A program made the position numbers and the translations under genes. A stretch of DNA of 64,000 bases from NCBI GenBank assembly GCA_963774345.1, contig CAVZFB010000039.1, positions 124,001-188,000 on the forward strand. Reading direction: 5' to 3'. The notes beneath the pieces are model-generated. The model searched no databases. It saw only the letters and a list, made by a program, of their open reading frames with translations, and was not told the DNA's origin. This DNA is from AP-15 sp963774345. Lineage in GTDB: Bacteria; Pseudomonadota; Alphaproteobacteria; ATCC43930; CGMCC-115725. This document shows positions 24,665 through 32,654 of this stretch, one piece after another; the first letter of the stretch is position 1; the number at the start of each line of letters is the position of its first letter.

Positions 24665-24821
24665 AGCCCTCGCCCTCCGCGCCGCCGCCTTGATCGGGGA
24701 CGGCTTCGTCCGCGCCCATGAGGATTCGTCATGGGTGCCGCGCGTTGCGACAGCCGCGAAAAGGCGAGACGATAGCCAACGCGGACCGAGAATCCGCGGA
24801 ATGTCGGTGAAGGAAAAGCCA

Positions 24822-26403
24822 ATGAAATATGACGTGGTGATCGTCGGCGGGGGAGCCGCCGGATCGGTATTGGCCAGCCGATTGGCGGCAGACGCGCAGA
24901 CTTCCGTGCTGTTGCTGGAGGCCGGGCCCGATTACCCCGATCCAGCCCATCTTCCGGACGACGTCAAGTTCGGCCACACCCGCTTTGCCGAAGCCCCGGA
25001 CTCACAACACAACTGGGCCCTGCGGGGCACCATCACCGAGGAGCAAGGGGAGATCCACGTCGCGCAGGGCAAGGTCATCGGCGGCGGGTCGTCGATCAAC
25101 GGTCAGGCTATGCAACGGGGGTTCCCCGAGGATTTCGACTCCTGGGCGGCTCTCGGCAACGATCAATGGTCGTATGAAAAGATCGTGCCGTATTTCCGCA
25201 AATCGGAGCGCGATCTCGACATTCAGGATAATTATTGCCACGGCTCGGACGGACCGATCCCCGTCAGGCGCCGTCAGACGGGTCCGACTGCCTGCGATCC
25301 AACAGGCGTTCCACGCGGCTTGTGTAGAGGCGGGGTTCGGCACCACCAACGACAAGAATGGCCTGCACCCCGCCGGTCTCGGCGTGACACCGTCGAATAA
25401 CCTCGACGGCGTCAGGGTGAGCACCGCGATGGCGCATCTCAATCCGGTGCGCCACCATCTGAACCTGACGGTGCGGGGCCGGGTGTTCGTCCGCAAGGTC
25501 TTGATCAAGGACGGGAAAGCCGTCGGCGTCGAAGCCGAAAGCGGCGGCAAGGTGTTCCAGGTCGAAGCCGACCGGGTGGTGCTGAGCTCCGGGGCGATCC
25601 GATCGCCGCACCTGCTGATGCTCTCGGGCATCGGCCCCGAGGACCATTTGCGGCAATTCGGGATACCGACGGTCCACCATCTCCCCGGCGTCGGCCAGAA
25701 CCTGATGAACCACCTCAGCGCCCAGACGACCTTCAAGGTCAAAGACGGCGTCTCCCTCGCTGGCCATCATCGCGATGCAATACACTTTGCTTTGCATTAC
25801 ACCGCCGCAGGGTCGAGCGCCGTCAACGACATGGTGCTGCGGAGCAGCCCGGTCGTCGACGAACGAGAGGAGCGCGTCCGCGGCGTACGCACCAAATACC
25901 TGGTCGGCGACGTTCCCCCCGAGCGGGCGGCGCGGATTCACTGTACGCTCGGGCTGCCCGACGGCACGGGATACGTCAGGCTGGCCGCGGCCGACCCCAG
26001 TGTCCAGCCGTCCTTCAACTACTGTTATCTCCAGCACCCAAACGACATTCGGCGGGTGCGGGACGGCCTGCGAATGGCGGCAAAACTGCTGGAATCCGAC
26101 GCGTATAAAGACGTGGTCGATTATCGGATCCAGCCCACGGACCAGGTTCTGGCGGACGACGACGCCTTGGACCTGTGGATCCGCCAAACCGTCGGCACGG
26201 CCAGGCACGTGTCGGGGACCTGCAAGATGGGACCGGATACCGACCCGATGGCGGTCGTCGACCAACACTGCAAGGTCAAGGGCATCCAGGGATTGTGGGT
26301 GGCTGATGCGTCGGTGATGCCGCGCATTCCCAGGTCAGGCGGCGCCCATGCAACGGTGATCATGATCGGCGAACGCGTCGTCGACTGGATTGCGGCGGGT
26401 TAA
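24822..26403 (+). CDS. GMC family FAD-dependent oxidoreductase (frameshifted once)
   Basis: ATG 24822 (AAGGA ribosome site) starts MKYDVVIVGGGAAGSVLASRLAAD, the GMC FAD-binding motif. GEIHVAQGKVIGGGSSINGQAMQRG (first GMC signature) and DFDSWAALGNDQWSYEKIVPYFRKSE follow. Near 25270-25290 the frame shifts. The rest (LPAIQQAFHAACVEAGFG, VVLSSGAIRSPHLLMLSGIGPEDHL, TARHVSGTCKMG, PRSGGAHATVIMIGERV) is conserved to the end. The HVSGTCKMG histidine is catalytic. The corrected length is about 526 residues. Members oxidise choline, alcohols or sugars; substrate unknown. Confidence 0.85.
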
Positions 26404-26691
26404 TCCGGCCTGCCGCTGTCTGGACGACAGGGTTGCAGCGACGGCTCAGTTCCTCCGCCATATTACATTGGGGCTATCGCGCCGTCCCCTCTCGCGCCTT
26501 TCCCGGAATGAGAGGGGACATGCCAAGTCCAGGATCGCGCTGAATTCTATTGGCGAACGGTGCGCTGCGCACCTCGGCGGTCGGCTTTCCCGGTCAGCCC
26601 ATCCTCTCCGCCACCACCCTTCTCCTCGGCCAGTGCTTCTGGCTGCTAGCCACCCCCCGCGATCGGCCGCCGCCACCCGAGCTCGCACCTT

Positions 26692-27348
26692 CTAACCAGC
26701 ATCGCTTTCCGCCGTTTTGACCTCCCGACCGAAGTCTTGGTTGGACCACGGTCGTTTGCGCGGCCGCCCGCGAGGCGGATTCGCTGCGACGTAGATCGCG
26801 GCAAGCCGGATCATCTCATCGGTGAGCCGCGGGTATGCCTGCTGCAGCGCGCTGGCCCTTTCCCCATGCCGCAATAGATCTGCAATGTGGCGGACGGGGA
26901 TGCGGGTCCGCCGGAACACTGGCGTCCCGCCCAGTATTTCGGGGTCGGAAACGACAATTCGTTGTGAGCGTCGCAACTCTCTGACCCGCTCCGTAACCTG
27001 TCGGCGTGGCTCACTCAAGTCGAGTTTCAGAGCACCGACAGATACGATCCGCCGCCCGGGCGTTCCGGTGATCGCCGCAAAGAGCTGTCGCCGAAATTCC
27101 GCGGTCGCGGTCCCCGCAAGCCGGCTTTGAAGACAGAGAAAGAGAATGGCAGGTTTGTCGAGTAGCCGCGTGGATCTGCCGTTCCTATGTTCGATGCGTG
27201 CGAAGACCGTCTTCTTATCTATCGCATTGTTCACAGCCTTGAGCGTGAGGCCGCTTAGCCCAGCGGCTTCCGCCGGCGTGAAGAGTTCAATGTCCTGCTC
27301 GTGCACCGCGGGCGGCCAAGGCGTCGAGGTTGCCCGGTCGTCCCTCAT
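26692..27348 (-). CDS. DUF433 domain protein with N-terminal HTH-like segment (antitoxin-like)
   Basis: The 218-residue protein begins with a MerR/excisionase-like helix-turn-helix (FTPAEAAGLSGLTLKAVNNAIDKKTVF). It ends with a DUF433 domain at about 125-190: IVVSDPEILGGTPVFRRTRIPVRHIADLLRHG, then ALQQAYPRLTDEMIRLAAIYVAANP. DUF433 domains are winged-helix-like and are commonly antitoxins paired with PIN-like DUF5615 toxins, but no such toxin adjoins. It overlaps the upstream 103-residue gene by four bases (ATGA), so the two are translationally coupled. Lower GC than the surroundings. Confidence 0.78.
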   Translation of the reverse strand: MRDDRATSTPWPPAVHEQDIELFTPAEAAGLSGLTLKAVNNAIDKKTVFARIEHRNGRSTRLLDKPAILFLCLQSRLAGTATAEFRRQLFAAITGTPGRRIVSVGALKLDLSEPRRQVTERVRELRRSQRIVVSDPEILGGTPVFRRTRIPVRHIADLLRHGERASALQQAYPRLTDEMIRLAAIYVAANPPRGRPRKRPWSNQDFGREVKTAESDAG

Positions 27349-27656
27349 GTCTGACCCGCGAACTCGGCCGGTATTGGCAACGGGTCTAGGCCGACGCTAT
27401 AGAGTGCATCCCCGAGTGAAATCTGATCGAGCTCTTCGTTCGCTGAAGAGTCAACAGGCGGGCGGTTGGGCAATTCTACAGCCCGTGTCACAATCACAGC
27501 CCCGGCTGTATCGAAATCTTCCCTGGCATCCTCGCTCCACGGATGCGCATCTTCGTCGAGCGTTTCGCGGCATGCGGCGGCGAGGTTCGGGGCCTCGATC
27601 AACAGCTGTTCATAGACTGGTAACAGATACTGTCGCTCAATCACGTAACGAGACAT
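27345..27656 (-). CDS. Unknown small acidic protein, coupled to the DUF433 gene
   Basis: A 103-residue protein from ATG 27656 (a GTG at 27662 is an alternative; an AAGGA site serves either). It is acidic with no membrane segment: YVIERQYLLPVYEQLLIEAPNLAAACRETL, DAREDFDTAGAVIVTRAVELPN, then SLGDALYSVGLDPLPIPAEF. Nothing in it is recognised as a known toxin fold. Its ATGA overlap with the DUF433 gene makes it the natural partner of that putative antitoxin or regulator, and this is the only evidence for its role. Confidence 0.65.
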   Translation of the reverse strand: MSRYVIERQYLLPVYEQLLIEAPNLAAACRETLDEDAHPWSEDAREDFDTAGAVIVTRAVELPNRPPVDSSANEELDQISLGDALYSVGLDPLPIPAEFAGQT

Positions 27657-27760
27657 AGCCACCGCTTCCTTGGGCTGGCGATCACAGGCCCAGGCCGACC
27701 TGTTCCCGGACCTCCTCTACCAGGTAGCCCCAGGGGTGCCAAGCGATCCTTAAATCTGCT

Positions 27761-27787
27761 CCCGAGAGAGAGATAAATTATCTCGGG
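27761..27787. promoter_or_regulatory. Operator-like palindrome in the DUF433/DGQHR divergent region
   Basis: GAGATAA at 27770-27776 and TTATCTC at 27778-27784 form a perfect 7-bp inverted repeat around one base, inside a looser CCCGAGA...TCTCGGG pair (27761-27787). The AT-rich dyad lies between divergent genes and is a plausible binding site for the DUF433/HTH protein. Confidence 0.45.
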
Positions 27788-27823
27788 GTATTGTATTCAG
27801 ATCTAAGGGGAGTAGATACGAAC

Positions 27824-27854
27824 GCGCCCGCTCCCTCGAGGAGGGAGCGGGCGC
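27824..27854. repeat. Perfect 14-bp stem, 3-nt loop GC hairpin
   Basis: Arm GCGCCCGCTCCCTC (27824-27837), loop GAG, arm GAGGGAGCGGGCGC (27841-27854), with no mismatch. No T-run follows on either strand, so it is not a standard intrinsic terminator. It would lie in the 5' leader of the gene at 27941 if transcription starts upstream. Confidence 0.85.
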
Positions 27855-27940
27855 ACCGCGAGAACGGGTCTCACGATTGGTGGCTCGATCACGATAGCCG
27901 GTCGCGCGGGGCAGATCAACCGTGACCCAAGGATATAGCG

Positions 27941-29125
27941 ATGCAAGTTAGTCTTCCTGATCCTCCGCTCCATGAGGGGATTGCCATCTTCGGGAACCTG
28001 GTTAGCGCGACCGAGTTTCAGGGCGTTCTCAATCATGGACGGTTCAAGTCACTGGTCCCCGACCCTCGTCGTCTGGAGGGCCAACTCGCCAAGTACAACG
28101 CCGATCTATCGGAGACCGCTGCTCTTCGGGCGAAGGTCCAGCGCCTGATCGGTACTGCCAAGAAGAAGAACGTGGAGCAGTATGCCCGCTACATGGTCGC
28201 GAATGCGAAGACCGGAGAGGGTTTCACCCCGCAGATTGTCCTCTTTTCTGAAAAGTCGCTGCGGGTCGAAACAGATCCGATCACTGGAGTTGGCTGGATG
28301 CTGGTTCCGGACGGGCTCAAGTTTGTCGCTATCGACGGCGACACCCAGACTGCCGCGCGGAACTTGGCCGATGGTCTCCAACCAGGACTTTTTGACAAAG
28401 GCTGGATTAAGGTCGTCATCAGGCATGGAATTCCCGTCGTCGAGGCAGAGCAAATCTTCGCCGATTGCAATCGCCTTGGTGTCAAGGTGACTACTAGCTT
28501 GGCGATCGGCATGGACAATCGCGATGACGCAACCCAACTCGCAAAGTATGTCGAGCGAGAGGTGCCGATGCTATCCGGCAAGGTCAATCGTCAAAAGCGG
28601 CAGCTTGCCATACACGATAAAGACGTAATCACGATCTCGGCTCTACGGGCATCAATCGTCTGCTTCCTCGAAGGCATCAACGGCATCCAAAACCAAACCA
28701 AGCCAGTCGAAGTGGATGAAGCTCACGCCGATGATCTTCGCGCCGCGGCCGTGACGTGGTTTAAGGCGGCGACAGCTGCGATCAACGGTGCGTTGACATC
28801 TGAGGAGCGGGCAAACACCTTCGCGTCATCGCCGGCTGTGTGGTGCGCGATTGGTGCGCTCGGTCACGATACCTTTACAGAACTCACGGGCGAGGACTTT
28901 GAGAAATCCGTAACACCTGCCGCCGTCGAGCATGCCTTCAAGGCGGTCGCGGAAGCCAAGCTGGCAAAAACGGACTGGACGCGTGGGAATCACTGGCTCT
29001 CGGTTGGCGCGAAGCAGGGAGCCAAAGGGACTATCACTTTGGGGGGTCCGAAAGAGACCGGCTCGCTTGTGCACAAGGCGCTTAGAGATGGTGCCTTGGT
29101 ACACAAGGCTGCAGCGGCGGCCTGA
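27941..29125 (+). CDS. DGQHR-domain/DndB-like protein
   Basis: The 394-residue protein resembles the DGQHR (DndB-type) family. PDGLKFVAIDGDTQTAARNLADG carries the degenerate motif IDGDTQ where the family has DGQHR. HGIPVVEAEQIFADCNRLGVKVTTSLAIGMDNRDD fits the family's 'F-x-D-x-N-x-x-x-x-V-x-x-S-L' block. DVITISALRASIVCFLEGI fits the following helical region. The C-terminal 150 residues are not recognised. DndB represses or partners phosphorothioate DNA modification genes, but no dndCDE is nearby. Lower GC than the flanks. AAGGATA precedes the ATG. Confidence 0.6.
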   Translation: MQVSLPDPPLHEGIAIFGNLVSATEFQGVLNHGRFKSLVPDPRRLEGQLAKYNADLSETAALRAKVQRLIGTAKKKNVEQYARYMVANAKTGEGFTPQIVLFSEKSLRVETDPITGVGWMLVPDGLKFVAIDGDTQTAARNLADGLQPGLFDKGWIKVVIRHGIPVVEAEQIFADCNRLGVKVTTSLAIGMDNRDDATQLAKYVEREVPMLSGKVNRQKRQLAIHDKDVITISALRASIVCFLEGINGIQNQTKPVEVDEAHADDLRAAAVTWFKAATAAINGALTSEERANTFASSPAVWCAIGALGHDTFTELTGEDFEKSVTPAAVEHAFKAVAEAKLAKTDWTRGNHWLSVGAKQGAKGTITLGGPKETGSLVHKALRDGALVHKAAAAA

Positions 29126-29142
29126 TCGGAATATAGCTCAGG

Positions 29143-29172
29143 AGGGCGCCAGGCGGCGCCTTCCCTTCTCTT
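29143..29172 (+). terminator. Possible intrinsic terminator after the DGQHR-like gene
   Basis: AGGGCGCC (29143-29150), loop AGGC, GGCGCCTT (29155-29162) form an 8-bp stem with one G-U pair, followed by the pyrimidine tract CCCTTCTCTTC. It is 18 bases after the stop codon. Confidence 0.45.
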
Positions 29173-29313
29173 CATGTGCAAGCGAAATATCAGGCCGTGG
29201 TCAAGCGCTGCCCTGATACCTGTTGCGGCTCCGACTTCAGCCTGCGCCCGAACGCGACTGAATAAGCCTGCAACTATCGGCACACGCTCCGATGCCGCAG
29301 CCGCGCGGCCGGC

Positions 29314-30198
29314 TTACTCGCCTACCCCAAGCGAAATCACCGACTCCTCATACTGAGCCGTCCCCATGTCAGTTTCGGCGAAGATGCTGTGCTGGGCGAT
29401 CCAGTTGCGGGTTTGGGCGTGGGCTTCCTTTGTGTAGGACTCGAAGACCAGGCGTTCGCCGGGGCCCCAGCGGCGCGTGTCCATCAGCGCATGGAAGCGT
29501 TCGGGGAATTCGTTCCCGTAATAGTGGGTGTAAAGATCGGGGCGCAGATCGAGGTCGCGCTGGGCATGGCGTAGGGCGCGGAAGAACTTGCGCAGATCGT
29601 CGGGATCGGGGTCGCCGTGGATCATCGTCGCAATCATGAAGGTCGTGTCCACGATCTTGCGGAACCCCAATTGCTCGGCGAGGTAGTAGGGGCCGCTGAA
29701 CAGGGCCGAGGCCGGCGCCTGGCCGTCGACCAGCAATTCCAGCCGGCGGAACAGCAGACCGTCCTTGAACGACAGATTGATCTCGTCAGCCGGCAAATAG
29801 GGTTCGAGCGCTTGGATCGTCGAATAGTGGCTGCCGGATTGCCAGCCGACCGAGATCGGCACACCGGCGAGGTCGGCGGGCTCACGGACCGGCGAGGCGG
29901 CCGGCACGAAGATCCCGGCCGGCGCCACCGAATAGAGGTCGGCGTAGAGCCGGCCATGACCGGAAGAGGCGGCGACGTTGACGGTCCAATGGCAGGCGCA
30001 GCTGACGTCGGCCGCGCGCCCCGCCTCGAACGATTGATAGGCGCCGATCCGGTCGCCGCCCTTGTCGTGATGGCGGCCGCCGGTCGCTCTGATATGCTCG
30101 CGGAACTCGTAATCGAGACCCTCGGCGGTGAAGTAGCCCTTTTCCTCGGCGATCCATTCCTGCAGCCGGAAATGCGGCTCGATGACGAATTTTGGCAT
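29314..30198 (-). CDS. Substrate-binding-protein-fold protein (NMT1/SsuA-like), no signal peptide
   Basis: A 294-residue protein with the periplasmic binding fold of NMT1/TauA/SsuA proteins: RLQEWIAEEKGYFTAEGLDYEF at the start, YQSFEAGRAADVSCACHWTVN, PAGIFVPAASPVREPADLAGVPISVGWQSGSHYSTIQAL, and KIVDTTFMIATMIHGDPDPDDLRKFFRAL. It lacks a signal peptide and there is no permease or ATPase next to it, so it may act in the cytosol as an enzyme or binding protein. GGAGAG six bases before ATG 30198 sets the start. Confidence 0.72.
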   Translation of the reverse strand: MPKFVIEPHFRLQEWIAEEKGYFTAEGLDYEFREHIRATGGRHHDKGGDRIGAYQSFEAGRAADVSCACHWTVNVAASSGHGRLYADLYSVAPAGIFVPAASPVREPADLAGVPISVGWQSGSHYSTIQALEPYLPADEINLSFKDGLLFRRLELLVDGQAPASALFSGPYYLAEQLGFRKIVDTTFMIATMIHGDPDPDDLRKFFRALRHAQRDLDLRPDLYTHYYGNEFPERFHALMDTRRWGPGERLVFESYTKEAHAQTRNWIAQHSIFAETDMGTAQYEESVISLGVGE

Positions 30199-30398
30199 GG
30201 GTCTCTCCATTCGATCAGGACCGCACCTGCCGTCCCAGAACCGGCGGACTTTGTCAACGCGCTCGCACCGCTCTGATCCGACCGGCAATCGGCAAGGCGG
30301 CAAACCACGTTCGCTGACGGGGATCGGGGCATGCCGGGAGCGCTTGTCTTCGCGGCGCGGTGCGGCCATGTTGTTAGGTAAATTGCAAGAGGAAAGCG

Positions 30399-31310
30399 AT
30401 GCCGAGCGAACCTTTGATCGGCGGCGCGGCTGCCAACCCCGTCAAGGACGTCACCACCGCGACCTTCATGACCGAAGTGGTCGACGGTTCATTCGAAACT
30501 CCGGTCATCGTCGATTTCTGGGCGCCGTGGTGCGGCCCGTGCAAGCAGCTCGGCCCGATCCTCGAAAAGACCGTCCGCGCCGCCAACGGCGCGGTGCGCA
30601 TGGTCAAGCTCAACATCGACGAAAACCCGGAGATCGCGCAGCAGATGCGCATCCAGTCGATCCCGGCGGTTTACGCCTTCAAGGACGGCAGGCCGGTCGA
30701 CGGCTTTGTCGGCGCGCAGCCGGAAAGCCAAGTCAAGCAGTTCGTCCAGCGGATCAGCGGCGGCAAGGGCGGCGGCCCCTCGCCGGTCGAGGAAGCGATG
30801 GCGATGGCGAAGGAGGCTTTGGCGGCGGGCGACCACGCCAGCGCCGCAGGGGTCTATTCGCAGATCCTGCAGCGCGAGCCCGCCAATGTCGAGGCGCAGG
30901 CCGGGCTCGCCCGGGCGATGATCGCCAAAGGCGACCTCGCCAAGGCGCGCCAGGCGCTCGACCGCGTCGCCAAGGAGAACGCCGGCCACGCCGAGATCGC
31001 CGCCGCGCGCACTGCACTCGACCTCGCCGAGCAGGCGGAAAAGGCGATGGCGGGGGCGGGCAAGCTGCGCGCGCGTCTGGCGCAGAACGCCGACGATCAC
31101 GAGGCGCGACTCGAACTGGCGACGGCATTGTTCGGCACCGGCGAGCGAGAAGCGGCGATCGACGAGCTCTTGAACTTGTTCAAGCGCGATCGCCAATGGA
31201 ACGACCAGGCGGCGCGCAAGCAGCTCGTCAAATTTTTCGAGGCGATGGGAGGCGCCGATCCGTTGACCTTGAGCGGGCGGCGGCGCCTGTCCTCGTTGAT
31301 GTTCTCATAA
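30399..31310 (+). CDS. Thioredoxin-TPR co-chaperone (CnoX/YbbN family)
   Basis: The 303-residue protein joins a thioredoxin domain (about 20-120, VDFWAPWCGPCKQLGPILE, with an intact WCGPC redox site) to TPR-like helices (EALAAGDHASAAGVYSQILQREPANVEAQAGLARAM and later repeats). This is the CnoX/YbbN architecture; such proteins protect clients from overoxidation and hand them to chaperones. A GAGGAAAG site precedes the ATG. The LON-domain gene follows 19 bp later, then the UPF0434 and DUF971 genes, a common alphaproteobacterial order, so they probably form one operon. Confidence 0.93.
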   Translation: MPSEPLIGGAAANPVKDVTTATFMTEVVDGSFETPVIVDFWAPWCGPCKQLGPILEKTVRAANGAVRMVKLNIDENPEIAQQMRIQSIPAVYAFKDGRPVDGFVGAQPESQVKQFVQRISGGKGGGPSPVEEAMAMAKEALAAGDHASAAGVYSQILQREPANVEAQAGLARAMIAKGDLAKARQALDRVAKENAGHAEIAAARTALDLAEQAEKAMAGAGKLRARLAQNADDHEARLELATALFGTGEREAAIDELLNLFKRDRQWNDQAARKQLVKFFEAMGGADPLTLSGRRRLSSLMFS

Positions 31311-31329
31311 GATTCTAGGGAGGGAGCGG

Positions 31330-31985
31330 ATGAGCGAGCGTCCAGGCGCGATCGCGCTGTGCGAGACCCTGCCGATCTTCCCGCTGCCGGGCGTTCTGTT
31401 GCTGCCGCGGGGTCAGCTGCCGCTCAACATCTTCGAGCCCCGCTATCTAGCGATGACGCGCGACGCGCTCGCCGGCGACCGCCTGATCGGCATGGTTCAG
31501 CCGAGCGACCCGCATCAGTCGTTGGCAGGAAGCCCACCGGTCTATCCAACCGGGTGCGCCGGCCGCATCACCTCGTTTTCCGAGACCGAGGACGGGCGGT
31601 TTCTGATTACCCTGACCGGCCTGTGCCGGTTTCGCATCAGGAGGAATTGCCGGTCGAGAAGGGCTACCGGCGGGTCGTGCCGCAATGGGACGAATTCGCC
31701 CGCGACCTGCGCAACGAGCGCGGTCTGGCATTTGACCGCGAGCGTCTGATCCGGGGGCTCAGAGCCTATTTCGAGCGGCACGAGATCAAGGCGGAGTGGG
31801 ATGCGATCAGTTCGGTGCCAGGCGAACGTCTGGTGACCTCGGTCGCGATGGTCTGTCCGTTCGAGCCCAGCGAAAAGCAGGCTCTGCTCGAAGCCCCCGA
31901 TCTCGAGGCGCGCGCCCAATTGTTGACCGCTATCGTCGAGATGGCGGTGCTCGACCGGTCGAGCGGCGGCGAAGCGCGGCACTGA
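31330..31985 (+). CDS. LON substrate-binding domain protein (frameshifted once)
   Basis: Starts ETLPIFPLPGVLLLPRGQLPLNIFEPRYLAM, the beta-rich LON N-terminal domain, with RLIGMVQPSDP and FLITLTGLCRFRI. Near 31637 the frame shifts; EELPVEKGYRRVVPQWDEFARDL and the helical half (ERLVTSVAMVCPFEPSEKQALLEAPDLEARAQLLTAIVEMA) follow in another frame to 31985. The corrected product is about 218 residues and lacks the ATPase and protease domains of Lon, as usual in this small family (COG2802), whose function is uncertain. Confidence 0.82.
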
Positions 31986-32012
31986 CGCCGACTGGGGTGG
32001 CGCGGAGGAACC

Positions 32013-32231
32013 ATGGAAGGCTCGTCGGAAATCGATCCCAAGCTTTTGGAAATCTTGGTCTGCCCGCTGACCAAGGGGCCGCTGCGCTATGATCGCGAGG
32101 CCCAGGAGCTGATCAGCGAGGAGGCGCGCCTCGCCTATCCGATACGCGACGGCATCCCGATCATGCTGGTCGACGAAGCGCGGCCGTTGCGCGATGACGA
32201 AGCGGTGACCAAGCAATTGCCGCCATCCTGA
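32013..32231 (+). CDS. UPF0434/Trm112 family protein
   Basis: A 72-residue protein with the Trm112-like strand pattern LLEILVCPLTKGPLRYDREAQELISEEARLAYPIRDGIPIMLVDEAR. Only one of the usual Cys positions (VCP) is present, as in YcaR-type members. Trm112 in eukaryotes activates methyltransferases; the role of bacterial UPF0434 proteins is not established. It lies 27 bp after the LON-domain gene. Confidence 0.9.
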   Translation: MEGSSEIDPKLLEILVCPLTKGPLRYDREAQELISEEARLAYPIRDGIPIMLVDEARPLRDDEAVTKQLPPS

Positions 32232-32239
32232 GAAACGCC

Positions 32240-32620
32240 TTGAGCGCCGGCGGAACAGCGCGCTGGCCGGTCGAGCTCCGGCTGAAAAAGACGGAAAAGT
32301 TGCTCGAAATCAGCTTTGACGACGGCAGCATGTTTTCTCTTCCGGCCGAGTATCTGCGAGTCGAGAGCCCATCGGCCGAGGTCCAGGGGCACGGACCCGG
32401 GCAGAAGACACTGGTCCCCGGCCGCGCTTATGTTGGGATCATCGGGCTCGAACCGGTCGGCAACTATGCCGTGCGCATCATCTTCGACGATCTGCACGAT
32501 ACCGGAATCTATTCCTGGAGCTATCTCCATCAGCTCGGCGTCGAGCACGATAAACGCTGGCGCGCCTATGTCGATGGGCTGGCCGCGAACGGCCTGAGCC
32601 GCGAACCCGCGCGAACATGA
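32240..32620 (+). CDS. DUF971 (GBBH-like N-terminal domain) protein
   Basis: The product of about 126 residues contains the DUF971 fold: WPVELRLKKTEKLLEISFDDGSMFSLPAEYLRVESPSAEVQGH, then VPGRAYVGIIGLEPVGNYAVRIIFDDLHDTGIYSWSYLHQLG. The same domain caps gamma-butyrobetaine hydroxylase and is linked to iron-sulfur cluster handling in other bacteria. The only start near the domain is a TTG at 32240, eight bases after the previous stop; no ATG precedes the conserved part. It is the last gene of the thioredoxin-LON-UPF0434 run and converges with the sugar dehydratase gene. Confidence 0.85.
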   Translation: MSAGGTARWPVELRLKKTEKLLEISFDDGSMFSLPAEYLRVESPSAEVQGHGPGQKTLVPGRAYVGIIGLEPVGNYAVRIIFDDLHDTGIYSWSYLHQLGVEHDKRWRAYVDGLAANGLSREPART

Positions 32621-32654
32621 GCCGGGCCGGCGCGGCCCGCCCGGCGAATCCAGC

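Noticed and set aside
26404..26691. 288-bp gap after the GMC oxidoreductase gene searched for an RNA or small gene
   Set aside because: No conserved motif, hairpin with T-run, or convincing ORF found.
27824..27854. Hairpin as an intrinsic terminator
   Set aside because: No T-run on either strand and no gene ends next to it.
26692..29172. Complete Dnd phosphorothioation or standard DUF433-DUF5615 toxin-antitoxin locus
   Set aside because: No dndA/C/D/E genes and no PIN-like DUF5615 protein are present.
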